NCBI GenBank assembly: GCA_021397845.1 | Contig: CM038038.1 | Coordinates: forward strand, 71,036,748-71,100,747 | DNA: 64,000 nt | Origin: Areca catechu | Taxonomy: Eukaryota; Streptophyta; Magnoliopsida; Arecales; Arecaceae | Direction of reading: 5' to 3' | Shown here: piece by piece, positions 1 through 12,334 of the stretch | Layout of the letters: the number at the start of each line of letters is the position of its first letter | How positions within the stretch are numbered: the stretch's first letter is position 1 | Notes under the pieces: model-generated | What the model was told of the DNA's origin: nothing | What the model saw: only the letters and a program-made list of their open reading frames with translations | Databases searched by the model: none | Program-made: the position numbers and the translations under genes

Positions 1-822
1 ATTTTAGATCTAATAGCTAACCAAATCCATTTTATTTTGAATTTTTTGAATTTTAAAATTTTAAATATCAAATTTTTAAAGTCAGGTTAGCTGGAGGTTA
101 GTTGGAAGCTGAAATTTTCATTTTAACCACTTTGCCTCCAAGGATAAATTTTTAATTAAATTTTGAAATTTAAAATTTTAAAATTAGATGCTAGGATCCA
201 AGCTTCAAGATTTGAATTATCAAATTTAAATTTATATTATTTGGAATTTCTAATTTGGGTTAAAAATTCATATATTTATGTTAAGTCTACTTGATTGTGC
301 TCATTGTTTTGCTGAAATTGTTTGCATCTATTTTTAAACTATCTTAAGGGCATTCAATATTACATAAGGGAAGGAGATCATTACCTTTCCTTAACCCAAA
401 ACAATCACCTATATTTGCATTGACCTAAGCTATAAATAAAATCGAGTAGGAACATAAACTATGGACATCCACGAGTCGGGTTCAAGTGCAAGATAAGATA
501 AAGTATTATTTAAGTTTGTACTTATTCCTTGAAATTGGTGTTTAAGGCTAGAGGTTCAATGATAAACGCCTTAAACAGATTTGCGATTTTTAATTAAGAT
601 CTTGAAAAGGCGAGGGGAGCCTCCCGCAACCCCACCTCTTACCTGGCCAGTGGACAGGGTAATTACATTCTTAAGTAGTACCTAGTTAAGTCCTATATTT
701 TGAATTTTTAGGTCTAGGAGCCCTAGAATTAGGTCTTGTTTGCTTGTCCATTGTATTGCTTATCCTTGTACTGTGTCCTATAAGCTCTATACCAAAGTCC
801 ACCCTCTATCTGGTTACTACCT
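1..822. other. AT-rich leader region before gypsy gag
   Basis: No gene is recognised. The stretch is AT-rich with stops in all frames. It lies directly upstream of the gag remnant at 823, so it is probably the untranslated leader or 5' LTR tail of that element. I could not find a primer-binding site or an LTR boundary here. Confidence 0.4.
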
Positions 823-1935
823 ATGGATCCTAATCTTGAATTCATCATGAGGACCCTAACTGAAAAATTTGATCATGTAACTAAGCAATTATATCAAATT
901 AACAAGGAATTAGGTCAAGTCAAAGAGAGAGTTGGGACCCTTGAAAAGACCCCCACTAAATCTGAGTCATCTAAGTCAATCCCTAGAGGACCAAGAGCCC
1001 AACATTTTGAGCACACTCTTGAATACAATCCAAGAAGGCTTCACCCTGATTTCATAGAAGAACCCATAGAGCCCATGTTGAACCTGATTTCCCTAGACCA
1101 ACTCACTAAGCCCAACGTTATGACTACACTCTTGAGCCCACTCCTAGGCAACCCTACTAGGACCACTTCGATCAAGATGAAAGGATGATGATGAACATTA
1201 GATTAGAGGCTCCTATCTTTGATGGAAGCCTAGACCCTAAAGCCTACATTGACTGGGAGGGAGAAATGGACCAATATTTTGAGTGGTACGAAATGACCGA
1301 GGAAAGAAAGTTCAAGTTTGCCAAGCAGAGATTAGTCTGCCAGGCTAGATTATACTAAGATAATGTAGAAAGAGTGATTAGGCGAAAAGGAGAAATTCCC
1401 ATAGCCACTTGGAGAGTCATGAAAATCAAGCTTAGGGAAAAATACCTCCCTACATCCTACCACCAAAGACTATTAGATCAGTGGCAAAGATTATTCCAAG
1501 GTAATAAGACTATGTCAGAATATATTGCCAAATTTGATGAATTTGCCATGAGATGCAACATTGATGAGTTAGCGACTGTGACACTATCTAGGTTTAGAGC
1601 TGGTCTAAGAGGGAAAATTCAAAAGAAATTATTTTTAAGAAAAGTCACTGACCTAGACCAAGCCTACCAGATAGCCAGGGATTGTGAAAGATTTCATAGG
1701 GGACCAATAACTCGACGACCTGAACCAACTAATGTTAGTACCCCTATTCAAAAACCAGGGTTCAACCAATTGCGTCAAAATCATACCACCCCTCTAGCCC
1801 CATTGAGCCAATCAAATGACAAAGGTAAGGCCCCTGAAGTTCAAAAGAGTGGTAGCCCAAATGTCTAATGTCTCAAATGTTACAAAATGGGACACCTTGC
1901 TAGCCAATGCCCTACCCGATCCTTACATATAGGAG
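823..1935 (+). pseudogene. Gypsy gag remnant (capsid and zinc knuckle)
   Basis: Gag would form the virus-like particle and bind element RNA. The first ATG (823) opens a segment with a charged helical start that ends at 1188. The protein continues in another frame from about 1167, with a stop at 1356-1358 and another at 1866-1868. The middle holds a Retrotrans_gag-type capsid domain (for example WRVMKIKLREKYLP and MSEYIAKFDEFAMRC). Immediately after the second stop, in the same frame, is the CCHC knuckle CLKCYKMGH...C. At least one frameshift and two nonsense codons show it is inactive. Confidence 0.8.
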
Positions 1936-2612
1936 AGATAGTTGATGAGGAGACGGAACCCACTAGAGAGTTTGAAGTAGAAGTTTATGAGGCTGAATCT
2001 AACCTGATCAATGAGTATGATGAAGAAGAAGATGATTATGATAAAACATCAGGTGTTGTTAGAATTTTTGCCCAAACTAAAGAAAAGGAGAATTGGAAAA
2101 GGACTAACATCCTCCAAACATTTGTCAAGATATGGGAGAGAGTCTATAAAATCATTATAGACAATGGGAGTTGTATAAATGCGATTTCAACTAAAGCCCT
2201 TAGAAACTTAGGCTTGATCCCTATTCCACATCCTAATCCATCTAAAGTCTCTTGGATAGATTCTACTTCAATCCCCATCAAGTCCAGATGCTAGGTTTCC
2301 ATTCAAATCTAGTCCTATCAGGAACAAGTCTGGTATGATATTCTTTTCATGGGGGTAGGTAATATCATTTTGGGTAGACCATGGTTATATGACCATGATG
2401 TAACTTTATACGGTCAATCCAATTCTTGTGCCTTCACCCATCTAGGAAAGAAGCTTGTCATTAACTTGACCCCACCTAAGGACAATATCAAAAGAGGGTT
2501 TAGTGACTTGAAAGAGAAGAAACAAAGGTTTAATTTAATTAATGCCAAGGATGTGGAGAAAGAAATCAAGGAAGGAACAGCCATGTGGATTTTGGCCCTT
2601 AGAAAAGTCTAG
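1936..2612 (+). pseudogene. Gypsy aspartic protease remnant
   Basis: The frame continues from the zinc knuckle through an acidic linker to IIIDNGSCINAIS, which aligns with the D-S/T-G-S/A active-site loop of retropepsins. The usual second residue is replaced by Asn, so catalysis is doubtful. After stops near 2292 the same frame resumes at 2349 with MGVGNIILGRPWL, matching the conserved ILGRPWL strand near the protease C-terminus. The protease would cleave the Gag-Pol polyprotein. Assignment is sure; function is lost. Confidence 0.75.
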
Positions 2613-3082
2613 GGACAAAATCATGAAGAGCAACATGAGGAGGTAAAAGAAGAGGACCCAGAATTAATGTTAATCAATGTTAAGGGTTCAAAACAAGAGA
2701 TCATTAAGGAATCATCAATTGGAGTAATGACCACTAAGGAAACCCAGGAAATAATCTGACAAGATCAACTCCAAGAAGTTGTAGAGGACTTTCCATATGT
2801 ACCCACCGATCATTTTTCCTATCCCATTTCACCAATCTGAGACATCCACCATGCCATTGATCTGGTCCCAGTGATATTCAATAGTTATTTCTTCAAGACT
2901 CTATGGCATATGTTAGGAACTAAATTAAGATTTACTGACACTTACCCAATACTATGTATAAGAGTCTTAGAAGCCTTTAAGGGGAATATTGAAAATTAGG
3001 AGCTTTTGTTTCATAGCCAACAATAGAGTTCAGTTATTAGTTAATAAAGCCCATTTAAGCTTGTCTTTCATTTTAGTATCAT
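2613..3082 (+). pseudogene. RT leader fused to integrase core by deletion
   Basis: The frame carries on from the protease and reaches DIHHAIDLVP (about 2842-2870), the segment that normally precedes the gypsy RT fingers. It then runs without a frame change into SYFFKTLWHMLGTKLRF, which is integrase core sequence just before the catalytic glutamate region. RT, RNase H and the integrase zinc and first core portions are therefore deleted. Downstream, 3000-3080 shows scraps like the integrase segment after the core, with several stops. Confidence 0.65.
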
Positions 3083-3741
3083 TTGAGTTTGTTTTATCAT
3101 TTGGTGTCATCCATGCATAAGTCTGCCGAATCATATGCACAACATCTTAGGAATTTGCATAGAAAGATTAGCAAGAAAATCCAAATAAGCAATGAGAGTT
3201 ACAAGTATATGACTGATTCTCACAAAAGGATCAAAGAATTTCAAGTAGGAGACTTTATGATGATCAGGCTCAAACTTGAGCAGTTTCCATTAGGAACTAT
3301 GAAGAAACTCCACACTCGTGGTGCAGATCCTTTCAAAATAATAAAAAGAATAGGACCTCATGCTTACATGCTGGACCTACCTTCTGACTTTAGCATTAGC
3401 TCTACTTTTAATATTTTAGATATGGTAGGATACAAGAAACCAACAATGATTTGCAGTGAGTTCTTAGAACCTGATCCATCCCTTGAAAGTGAACCAACCC
3501 TAGAGTATCGACCAGCCATACTACCAAAGCAGGGAGAAAGAATTGAAAGGATATTAGATGATAAGATATTACCACCAGAAATAAAGATTACCAACGATAC
3601 TTGATCCATTGGCAAGGTAGACCTGATTCTGAAGATTCATGGATCACTCAAGAAAAACTACAAAGGATCAATCTAGATCTACTTAAATACTACCAAAGCC
3701 AAAATGATCCATACTCGTCAGAGCCGAGTTCTTTTCACTAG
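3083..3741 (+). pseudogene. Integrase C-terminus plus chromodomain remnant
   Basis: 3083-3604 encodes the gypsy integrase C-terminal region, including KEFQVGDFMMIR, KKLHTRGADPFKI and AYMLDLPSDF, typical of the GPY/F-type module. A +1 frame change near 3583 is followed by KDYQRYLIHWQGRPDSEDSW, the chromodomain signature strand and tryptophans, ending at a stop at 3739-3741. Chromodomains on integrases are thought to direct insertion toward particular chromatin. The frameshift separates the chromodomain from the integrase. Confidence 0.75.
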
Positions 3742-5060
3742 GAGAGAATTAATGAGGACATTGGGAAGATGAAGAAACTACAAACTAACAATCTTTGGTT
3801 TTAGTCCAATCTTTTTTAGGTTCCTACAAATATATGAAGAAGAAATCTAACTTTGTGAAGCACCTCTTGAAAACTCCTAATTCCATTTGAATGAAGCAAG
3901 TATGGAGTGTTCAAGTCCACTTAGAGCCAAACAAATAAAACTAGTGAGCCCCCTTTTTCCAAGTCCATGGGCCGGCCAAGCTTTATTGAAGATCATCTAC
4001 CTTGAAGCCTATCTTTGGACCGGCCAAACTATGAAAAATTCATCTACTTTGGAGCCTATTGAAAGACCAAACTTAAAAGAACATGTGGAAGGATTGGATG
4101 AAGATAAGTGTTTCAAGGAGATGGCGCCACATGGAGCTTCTAGGACTTTCTCGTATTAGGATTAGTTACTAGGAACTAATCATGTAATTAGTTAACAACT
4201 AAATCTGAATTAGTTATCTTCTTAATCCACCTTTTTTGCCACCCATTATGGCTGCCCTTGGCCTATAAATAGGACCAAGGCCTCCTCTTGTAAGGCATGC
4301 AATATTTGAGTTGAATGAAAGCTTGCTAGTTTGTTTTCTCTTCCACCTTGCCGAGTTCATGAGTTCTCCTTGGAGTTTTGAGTGTTTCTTTTGAAGTTTG
4401 TATTGGAGTGTTGAGTTTGAGTCAGTGCCTTGAGTTTGAAAGACCTTTGTTCCATTTCCAAGCTTTTCTACCTATGACCCAAGTAGTTCAAGAAGAAGGG
4501 GAAGTGTTGTCCAAAAATTCAATAACCTTCTTCAAATCCCCTCACTTTCCTTTGTTGAATCATTCATTTTCTTTCAATTCTTCATCACCATGACCTTACT
4601 TTGGATCATTTATAGATTTTTCTTGATGGTTTGAAGCTGATGATGAAGGCTCCACGCCAAGGACCAAGCTCCAAAGGTAAGTTCTTAGTAGGGAGTGTAT
4701 ATCTTGTCCCTAGACTTCAATTCTTGAGTGATGAGTGCTATCCTTCCATTTTTAAGTTTTGATCATCTTCATTGTTGGAAAGAAGACCCTCTTGATCCAT
4801 AGATTTAAGGTTCTTAAAGGTAGCTTAGCCTAGTTTGAGGGATTCTATGCCCTTAAATCCTACTTTTTATTTTCTTAAAAGAAAGCTTGCACAAAGGTGT
4901 TCAGAATTTTGCTCACCTAGTTTTCATATTGAAGTTCTTCATCTCTTCTATGCATAGTTTCGGCCATATCTAGAGCTCAAATTCTTGTATGATGATGCTA
5001 AGTGAGTAGATCACACCTCCACACACTCATTTCATCAAATTCGTCCTCCATCACCAACAG
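3742..5060 (+). repeat. Putative 3' LTR of the chromovirus-like element
   Basis: The region follows the chromodomain stop, has no ORF of note and contains a clear core promoter (TATAAATA, 4264-4271). It runs to CCATCACCAACA at about 5049-5060, an LTR-like CA terminus. A purine-rich stretch at 3740-3780 could be the polypurine tract, but the exact LTR start is not resolved. No partner LTR is in the window to confirm the limits. Confidence 0.5.
4264..4271 (+). promoter_or_regulatory. TATA box of putative LTR
   Basis: TATAAATA lies inside the LTR-like region, preceded by GC-richer sequence and followed by a pyrimidine-rich start region, as expected for an LTR RNA polymerase II promoter. Confidence 0.5.
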
Positions 5061-6644
5061 TGCCTTGGCTATTTATAATAAGGCTACTATAATTTGACTA
5101 TACATAAACTTGATCCTTAGCCATATAAGTTATCATAGTGTATGTTGGCTATAATAGGTTCATTGTTCGAATAGGGTATGACCTAGATAGAATCTGTCAT
5201 CCTTGGTAGATAAGGAAGGAAGTTCTATGTAATTTATGAGATTGAATTCAGGAGATCTCGACTGGGACAATTTGAATAGTGAAAAGGGGTTTCCATAATT
5301 TCTAATAACTCAAGTCAAATAAATTTGACATATGATAGATGAAGGGGTTTGACGAGTAATCCATAATCTCCATATTATCGGGACTATGACAGAGCGAGTG
5401 TATCACATAGTAACTATATATAGAGGTTCACATTCTATTCATTTAGATTGCTACTATATCTACTAGGCATCACTGGTAGATTATGCGACCCACGAGGATC
5501 ATCTTGATGATTGATAATTCTTATTGAAAAAAATTGAAACTATTTATTCTATTGAAAGGAGTTTCAATGTTGTGATAAAGATCATAATATATTTCACTAC
5601 CAGACTGAATAAATTCTATAGGATCATATACATAAGGGATTGTTGCTGATTATACAGTTGAATTCAGTATACAATTGTTACTAATTAAGTCATTTAATTT
5701 GATTTGATTGAATCAAATGATTGGATTAGGTTTAAGTCAAGTTAAATTAGATTTAATTTGATCAAATCAAAGTTTGAGTTTGGCTCAACTTAATTTTGGA
5801 TTAAATCCAAATTTAAAAAAGAGACTAGAATCCCCTTTTCCTTGGTCTTTGACCAAGTCAAAGAGACAAGATGCCCCAAGGAGTTGGGCTATGGGATTTA
5901 TGCGCAAGAAAGGAGTGGACGTCCAAGTTTTGCATGAAGAAGTTCATGCCCAAGGAGAATATGGCACCCAAAAGAAGGAGAGCCCTCGTTAAGGGTTTGG
6001 ACTAGTCAAAGAATTTTGAAATTCTAATCCTATGGGTTTTGACTAGTAAAAAAAAATCCTAATTTCCTTTGGAGTAGGACTCCTAGTGGCTTGATGAGTC
6101 TCCATGCCCCAAAATAAACCCACGCCTACTCTCATGTGTGAATAGGGATTTCTGGGGTTCTTCCCTTGCTTATAAATATGTGCTACCTTAGAACCTTTTG
6201 CAACCAGAATTTTCTAACAAAATTTTTGAAACTTTTGTACTTGTGGATGGCACCTCTCCTCCTCTCTTCCACCTCTCCATGTCGAAGTGTCGGGCTTCTT
6301 CTATTCTATCTTCCTTCGTGCGTCCAAAGAAGTTCAACTTTCAGCCTTCAAAGAATTCAGCCATCGTGAAAGGGCTTCTACAAGGAAGCTAGTATCCCAG
6401 TAAAGTCAGGATCTCGAGATCGTTCTACGATCCTATGTGGATATCTGTAGAGGTCTTGAAGACCATGTACCGATGAAATGTATGTAAGAAGATAGGATCT
6501 TTCTTTGCTTTTCTTTTTTATCATAAAAATATATTTTATTCTTATTCCATTGCGAGTGTGGTCTTGGATGTGTTTCGTTTAATCATGAATTTCAGAGATT
6601 AGATCTCGGAGTATTTTTCATAAATTTTTTTTTATTCCGCTGCA
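5061..6644 (+). repeat. Copia-type LTR (solo or truncated)
   Basis: Non-coding sequence that begins TGCCTTGGCT and ends CCGCTGCA, with a TATA box at 6171-6178 and a T-rich probable R/U5 region (6490-6640). The general organisation resembles LTRs of TNT/Tork-like copia elements. No primer-binding site follows and no gag or pol is attached. The flanking five bases differ (AACAG and CATAA), so no target duplication supports a clean solo LTR. Confidence 0.5.
6171..6178 (+). promoter_or_regulatory. TATA box in copia-type LTR
   Basis: TATAAATA at the expected position, about 470 bases before the proposed LTR end. Confidence 0.45.
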
Positions 6645-7477
6645 CATAATGATACATGATTGCTAGAAAAATAAGAATATTCTTTTAATTTTTTTAAAAA
6701 AAACCAAGAACCCTTCTCCGTGAGTCTCCTCAATTGCATATCATGCTCACTAGCGATGGCTAAGTGATGGGGCCAACTTGAAGAATCAATGATGATATTA
6801 TAATGCCAAGGCATGGGATTTGAATAATCAGCAATGAGAGACAATGGGAGAGAAAATCAATGGCGACATTGGCTCGGGAGGGTTTGGCATCATGGTGGGC
6901 TCTGGCCGTTGCGGTGGCCCTCGCCAATGAGAGGAAGAGAGATCAGGAGAATCAATGGTGGTGACTGAGGAGGAGACATCTGGTCGCTATGGTGATGCTG
7001 ATCGAGGAGATCCAGTCAGGCTGCCACGTAGGAGAGGGGTGGAAGACCCAAAAGTTGAAGGAGATTTGAGATATCGGGGCCATACTAGAAAGGGAGAGCT
7101 TTTAGAATTTAGGATCAGCTTTTATTATAATAATGGATTGGATTGACACAAAAAGAAGAGCAACAAATATTATTAACATTAAATAAAATAAGTTTCCAAT
7201 GATGTAGTGATATTTTTTATTTTTCTTTTTAGCTCCAGATCACTGTAGAATTCAAATGCAATCTTTACATTAAATGGCTTATGATTCAACGTCAAATTGA
7301 AATTAGTTTACAATCATTCCAGAGTTTGGGTTGCCCACTTTAAAACTTTATTTCTTGCCTGATCAGATGACGTGGTTTAAACAAAAGAACGACATGACAA
7401 GTTGACTGCTACATCACGAAGAATTTCTTTTAATAATTTTTATAAAATTTTTACTAAATTAGCCTTCCCAAGCACAC

Positions 7478-7546
<69 letters not shown>

Positions 7547-7879
7547 ATATTTACTAAGCCTTCTCTTCAAACCATGAATGGAATTGATTAAATGAAAATT
7601 TTATTGAGCATGCCTTGACGTGGATATGTAAAATAGGTTATTGGATCGAATAATACATTATTAGATCGATTTGATGTCTTGTGAAATTATGATGATATAC
7701 TTATTCAATGTGATAAAGAATGTTTGGATTATTTTTGTTATTGCTATGCATTAATTAAATATTTTTTAATAAAATAAAAATTTTAATGATGATGGCCAGC
7801 GACAACTAATGCTGGTCTTCCAATTTTTTTTATTTTATATAAAAAAGAAAACCTTCTCTCCTGTTCGTTTATCGGGTAT
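6645..7879. other. Unassigned AT-rich spacer with microsatellite
   Basis: No gene or known element is recognised. A GC-richer patch at 6850-7090 has short open frames without family signature. The rest is AT-rich and includes the compound microsatellite at 7477-7546. Confidence 0.5.
7477..7546. repeat. Compound microsatellite C(n)-(TC)n-(TA)n
   Basis: A run of C, then about 18 TC dinucleotides, then about 10 TA dinucleotides in direct succession. Confidence 0.95.
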
Positions 7880-8510
7880 ATAGAATAGATTTTATCAACT
7901 ACGAAGATGGGATTTTGTTTAAATAATATTTTTTTAATTAAAATTTAATAAATTGGGATGGGTTGAAATAAATTTACCAAACTGGTATAGTTTGGTATAC
8001 GTGGCAGCCACATTAGAAGCCACGGTTTCATTTTAATGAAATTGCAGGTTGAACCTGAATGAACTTGTAGCTTAAAATTTTAACATAATAAAATTAAAAA
8101 ATATAATAATATTTAAAATAACATAATAAAATATTTAAAATAAGATAATAAAATTAAAAAAATTAAAAAAGCTGTAGTAAAGTGAAGTTGCAAGTCGCAC
8201 CCACGACTTCATCTTATTCCTGTACCTCCATTTTTAAAATAAAAAATTTAAAAATTTAAAAAATTAAAAAATTAAAATATATATAAGTAAAGTCATAAAT
8301 TGTTACCTTAATAATAATATAAAATATTAATATTATAAAATAAAATTTATTATAATATAAAAATAAATAATATGAATATTATAATAAATATATTAAATAT
8401 ATTATAATATATTAAATTTTAAATTATATATTATATTATAAAATATACTAAATATAATAAATATTTTATAAATATAATATAAAATTTATAATTTAGTCGT
8501 GCTAGTTTAA
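7880..8510. repeat. Left inverted arm of foldback
   Basis: Its reverse complement aligns to 10081-10225, 23043-23403 and 25101-25178. Shared landmarks include AAAATGGAGGTA, ATAAGATGAAGTC, TTCATTAAAATGAAACC and GGTAATAATTTATGACTTTA, with small differences such as GGTAACAATTTATGAC. The arm is very AT-rich and has no ORF. Confidence 0.7.
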
Positions 8511-10080
8511 TCGCTAGTTCAATCATCAATTTTCCTGTCGGGTCGGTGCTAGTCCGATCGTAACCCGGTGCTAATCCGACCACCAATCCAGTCACCAGGC
8601 TGATACCAGTCCAATCACTAGCTCGATGCCAGTTCGGTCGATGGCCTAGTACTAGTTCGGTTCCCTGCCTGGTATCAGTTTGATTGCTAGTTCGAGTTGG
8701 ATTGGTACCAACTTAACAATTAGACTGGCACCAATTTGACAGTCGGACTGGCACCGGCCTGGCTGCCAGACAGGCAATCAAATCGATGACCAGATTGGCT
8801 ATCGGATTGGTGTCCGAACTGGCAACTGGATCGGTGACCAGACCGGCGACCAGATCGATGGCCAGATTGGCACCGACTTGGTAACCAGATTGGCTATCGG
8901 ACCGGTGTTGGATTGACGGCTAGACCAACGATCAGACTGGCATCGTCTTGGCAACTAGATTGGCTATCGAATCGGTGGCCTCGGTCCAACAGCTAGTCCA
9001 ACTACCAGGTCAGTGCCAATTCGATCATCAATCTGGCTGCCAGTCTGGCCATCGGTCTGATAACCAGTCCAGTTACTAGGCTGGTGCTAGTTCGACCATC
9101 GATCCGGCCATCGGTTCGATAGCTAGTCCAGCCACAACTCCAACCGCCAGTCTAGTCCCTAATCCGATAGCCAATCTGGCTACCAGGTTGGTGCTAGTTC
9201 AACCACCGATCGGGCTGCCAGTCCGGCCACCAGCCTGATAGCTAGTCTGGTCACTAGGTCGGTGCCAATCTGGTCACCAGTTCGGCCATCGATTCGATAG
9301 CTAATCCGGCCACCGATCTAACAGCTAGTTCGGTTGCCAGGTCTGTGCTAGTCCGACTGTCGATCCGGTTGCTAGTCCAGCTACCAGTTCGATGCCAGTC
9401 CGACCGCCATGTTGGTGTCAATCTGGTCATCGATCTAGCCACCGATCCAATAGCTAATCCGGTTATGGCCATCGATTCGATAGCTAGTTCGATTACCAGG
9501 TTAGTGTCCATCCAATTGCCAATCTGGTCACCAGTCCAGCCACCAATCTGGTCGCCAGTCTAGCCACCAGTCTGGTCACCAGTCTGGCCACTAGTTTGGC
9601 TATTGATCTGGCAGCCAGTCTACCAAGATGGTGCCAGTTCGATCACCGGTTGGATTGCTAGTCTGGCCACTAGTTCGATAACCAGTCCGGTTACCAGGTC
9701 AGTGCTAGTTCGGCTATCGATCCAATCACTAGTCTAGCCACTAATCTAATTGCCATTCCGGCCATAGATTTGATAGCCAGTCTAGTCATGGTTCAATTAT
9801 TAGTTTGGCTACCAAGCCGGTGCCAATCCGACTGTCAGATTGGAGCTAGTCCGACTTGTATTAGCGACTGAACTGGTACCGACAAGGGACCGAGTTGGCA
9901 CCAGACTGCCGATCGAACTGGCATCAAGTTGGTGATCAGACTGGTGACTGGACTGGCATTGACATAGTGACTGGATTGGTGACTAGATTAGCACCGGGTT
10001 GATGGTCGATTGGCACCGACCTGACAAGCGAATTGGCGACTAGCTTGGTGACCGGATTGGCAACTAGACTGGCACTAACT
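8511..10080. repeat. Degenerate ~12-bp minisatellite array
   Basis: The sequence is a run of variants of CCAGTCTGGCCA and its relatives (CTAGTTCGGTTG, CCAATCTGGTCA and so on) in units of about 12 bases. The clearest stretch is 9531-9600. The units switch strand: CCAGTC-type at about 8511-8700, GACTGG-type at 8700-8990, CCAGTC-type at 8990-9860, GACTGG-type at 9860-10080. Because 12 is a multiple of three, several frames stay open by chance. No protein should be inferred. Confidence 0.85.
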
Positions 10081-10225
10081 AAATTATAAATTTTATATTA
10101 TATTATAAATATTTATTATATTTTATAATTTAAAATATAATTTATAATTTAGTATATTATAATATATTGATTATAATATTTATATTTTATATTATTATTA
10201 AGGTAATAATTTATGACTTTACTTA
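10081..10225. repeat. Right foldback arm, inner piece
   Basis: Reverse complement of about 8290-8510. It ends at ACTTA, where the copia element at 10226 begins, and continues after that element at 23043. Confidence 0.7.
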
Positions 10226-12334
10226 TGTTGGGTTTCGGTAAGCGCAGTAGAGACTGGATTTCAAAATTTTAAACCTTGAAACCCTAGTCCCAGAACTTTC
10301 TTGATTATATTAATTAATGAAATAAAATATTTTAGAAATAAAAGATTACATGTAAGGCTAATATCTTTTTCTTTCTATTAGGCATATAAGTATATGCCCT
10401 CCAAAGGTGATCCATACAGGAACCGAACTAAGGAAGCACTTCTTTAGTTTGCTTGACTCCTCTTAGCAATTTTTCTTCCTTTTGCAGCTATTTCTTTCCT
10501 TTATGACTTTTTCTTTTTCGAAGAGTAGCTTAGTACCTCTCCGAAAACTCTCTTATTATCCTATTATCCTTTCAAATTCTCTTTCTAAGCCCTTGTTTTA
10601 AAATGGCGAACTTGTCTTAAATAATATGATTATCCTAACAAGAGAAGGAAGAGAATTATCATGACAACTTTTTGGATGCCTTGGCTTCAATCACCGAAGC
10701 TTTTAAATAGGAAGAGAGTAGGCACCTAATATACCTTTTCATCAACCCCTTATCTGATATTTAACATATCAGATAAGACCATTCAATCAGAAAGAGTCCC
10801 TTGGCATGAAGGTGTAAAGTGAAACACTGTTTCACTAATGGTTGGCACCAAGAGTTGCTTATCACAAATCTTTAGGAAAATATGATAATTAACTCTTAAT
10901 TTTAGATTTAAGATATGGTCCCACATCCTAATAGGCATATCAAATAAAGAGGTTTATCTGGAAAAAAGTGATTAATAGCTAAAAGGACTCTTCCTTATCC
11001 CATGCATCGTATATGAATCAAGTGTTGCATCCCTTCATTGTTCATGCCTTTCTTACATTAATTGATCGGTCAATTCTAATCGATTTAGGTATCTAATGAA
11101 TAGGATAGAGGCAAAGCTTTATCACATAAAAAGTGATTAACTTGTAGAAGAAGTCTTGGTCCTTCTGCGCCCCTTTATTTATGCGCACACCAATATGGCA
11201 CCGAGAGTCCCATGCCCTTAGGACTCCTAGTTTAAATAATGGATAAGGGCTGATAAATTAGGACAAATCCCAATTTGAATGCCCCACTTAAGGATCAACC
11301 CAATTTAAGTCAAACTGAAATTAGTTAACCTAAACAGCAAGCATTTAAACCTAATCTAATTAGGTTAGGAGTCAGGCTAGCCAACATATGCTAGTATGTT
11401 AATTAGCTAGCCAATTAGGATCCTATGATCCTAATAAAAATACAAATGACTTTCTTGATCAATTCCTTGATGTGTGTAACCCTTTGAATTTCTCATCTAG
11501 CTAGCAGTAGGTCTAGGTTCATATCAATTTGGTTCGATTAGAAACTAACTAATCAAATTAGGTTAAATCGAGCTAATCATAGCTACCAATTTTAATCATC
11601 TTTCGAATTGACTTATGAATTCAATAATTTGATTCATGATAACCTACAAGACATGATTGATGTCTAGCAACATGTCATGCATATCTAGAAGATGAAGAAT
11701 TTGGTAAAAATTATCAAAATATCCTTCAGTGGCAAGTTACCATGTAATTCAATCATTCGATCTTTTCTTATCTTGAATAAGTGACGGGTATGAAAAATTA
11801 TCAAACACTCATACTTTATTTATTCAAATATCAAATTACTGATGAAGACTCGATCGATGAAAAATTAGAAATCCTTTTTTAAATTCATCATGCTTTGATT
11901 AAAGATTTTCTGAGTCATCATTCAATAAGTACCCACATCCTTTCAGTAAACTCATATCCTGATGAGCACCCACATCCTTGCATTAGTATCTCTACACAAG
12001 TGATCGTGAGACCAACTACTCTTTATTGAGCATACATAGAATGTACTAGTCTTTCTGGAAACATCGATCCCCAACTCGATGATCCTATAACTGGAAATAT
12101 TTTATATTAGGATTTATTAGATTTTAGGTCTCACTGTTATGATCTCCATTGTAATCCTAAAACCATTATCCTAACTTATAGGGTTCATCATAATCTCAAA
12201 CAATAAAGTATAAGACATAGCATATGATGAAACATAATGCCTTTTTATTAATACATACATGAGTCTGGAGATGTTTATAGATAAGTCCCTATATCATAAA
12301 AAATATGATTGGCTTTTAGGGCACTATTCTTTCA
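10226..12334 (-). repeat. 3' LTR of minus-strand copia element
   Basis: About 2.1 kb. On the minus strand it starts TGAAAGAATAGTG and ends CGAAACCCAACA. Its first 490 plus-strand bases match 17413-17910 and its last 110 match 22926-23037, which fixes the ends. No ORF. Confidence 0.8.

Larger units (their letters stand above)
823..5060 (+). mobile_element. Degenerate Ty3/gypsy chromovirus-like retrotransposon
   Basis: Remnants occur in Ty3/gypsy order: gag with capsid domain and CCHC knuckle, aspartic protease, a scrap of the RT leader, then integrase C-terminus and a chromodomain-like tail, followed by an LTR-like region with a TATA box. The C-terminal chromodomain is diagnostic of chromoviruses (established knowledge). 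Most of RT, all of RNase H and the integrase N-terminal half are missing. No 5' LTR is recognised in the window, so the left boundary is only the gag start. Stops and frame changes are scattered, so this copy cannot be autonomous. Confidence 0.8.

Noticed and set aside
5061..6644. Full copia element
   Set aside because: Only one LTR-like unit is present, with no primer-binding site, gag or pol on either side, so I list it as an LTR alone.
8511..10080. Possible CRISPR-like array
   Set aside because: Units are 12 bp, directly abutting, degenerate and strand-switching, with no spacers. The context is plant nuclear DNA.
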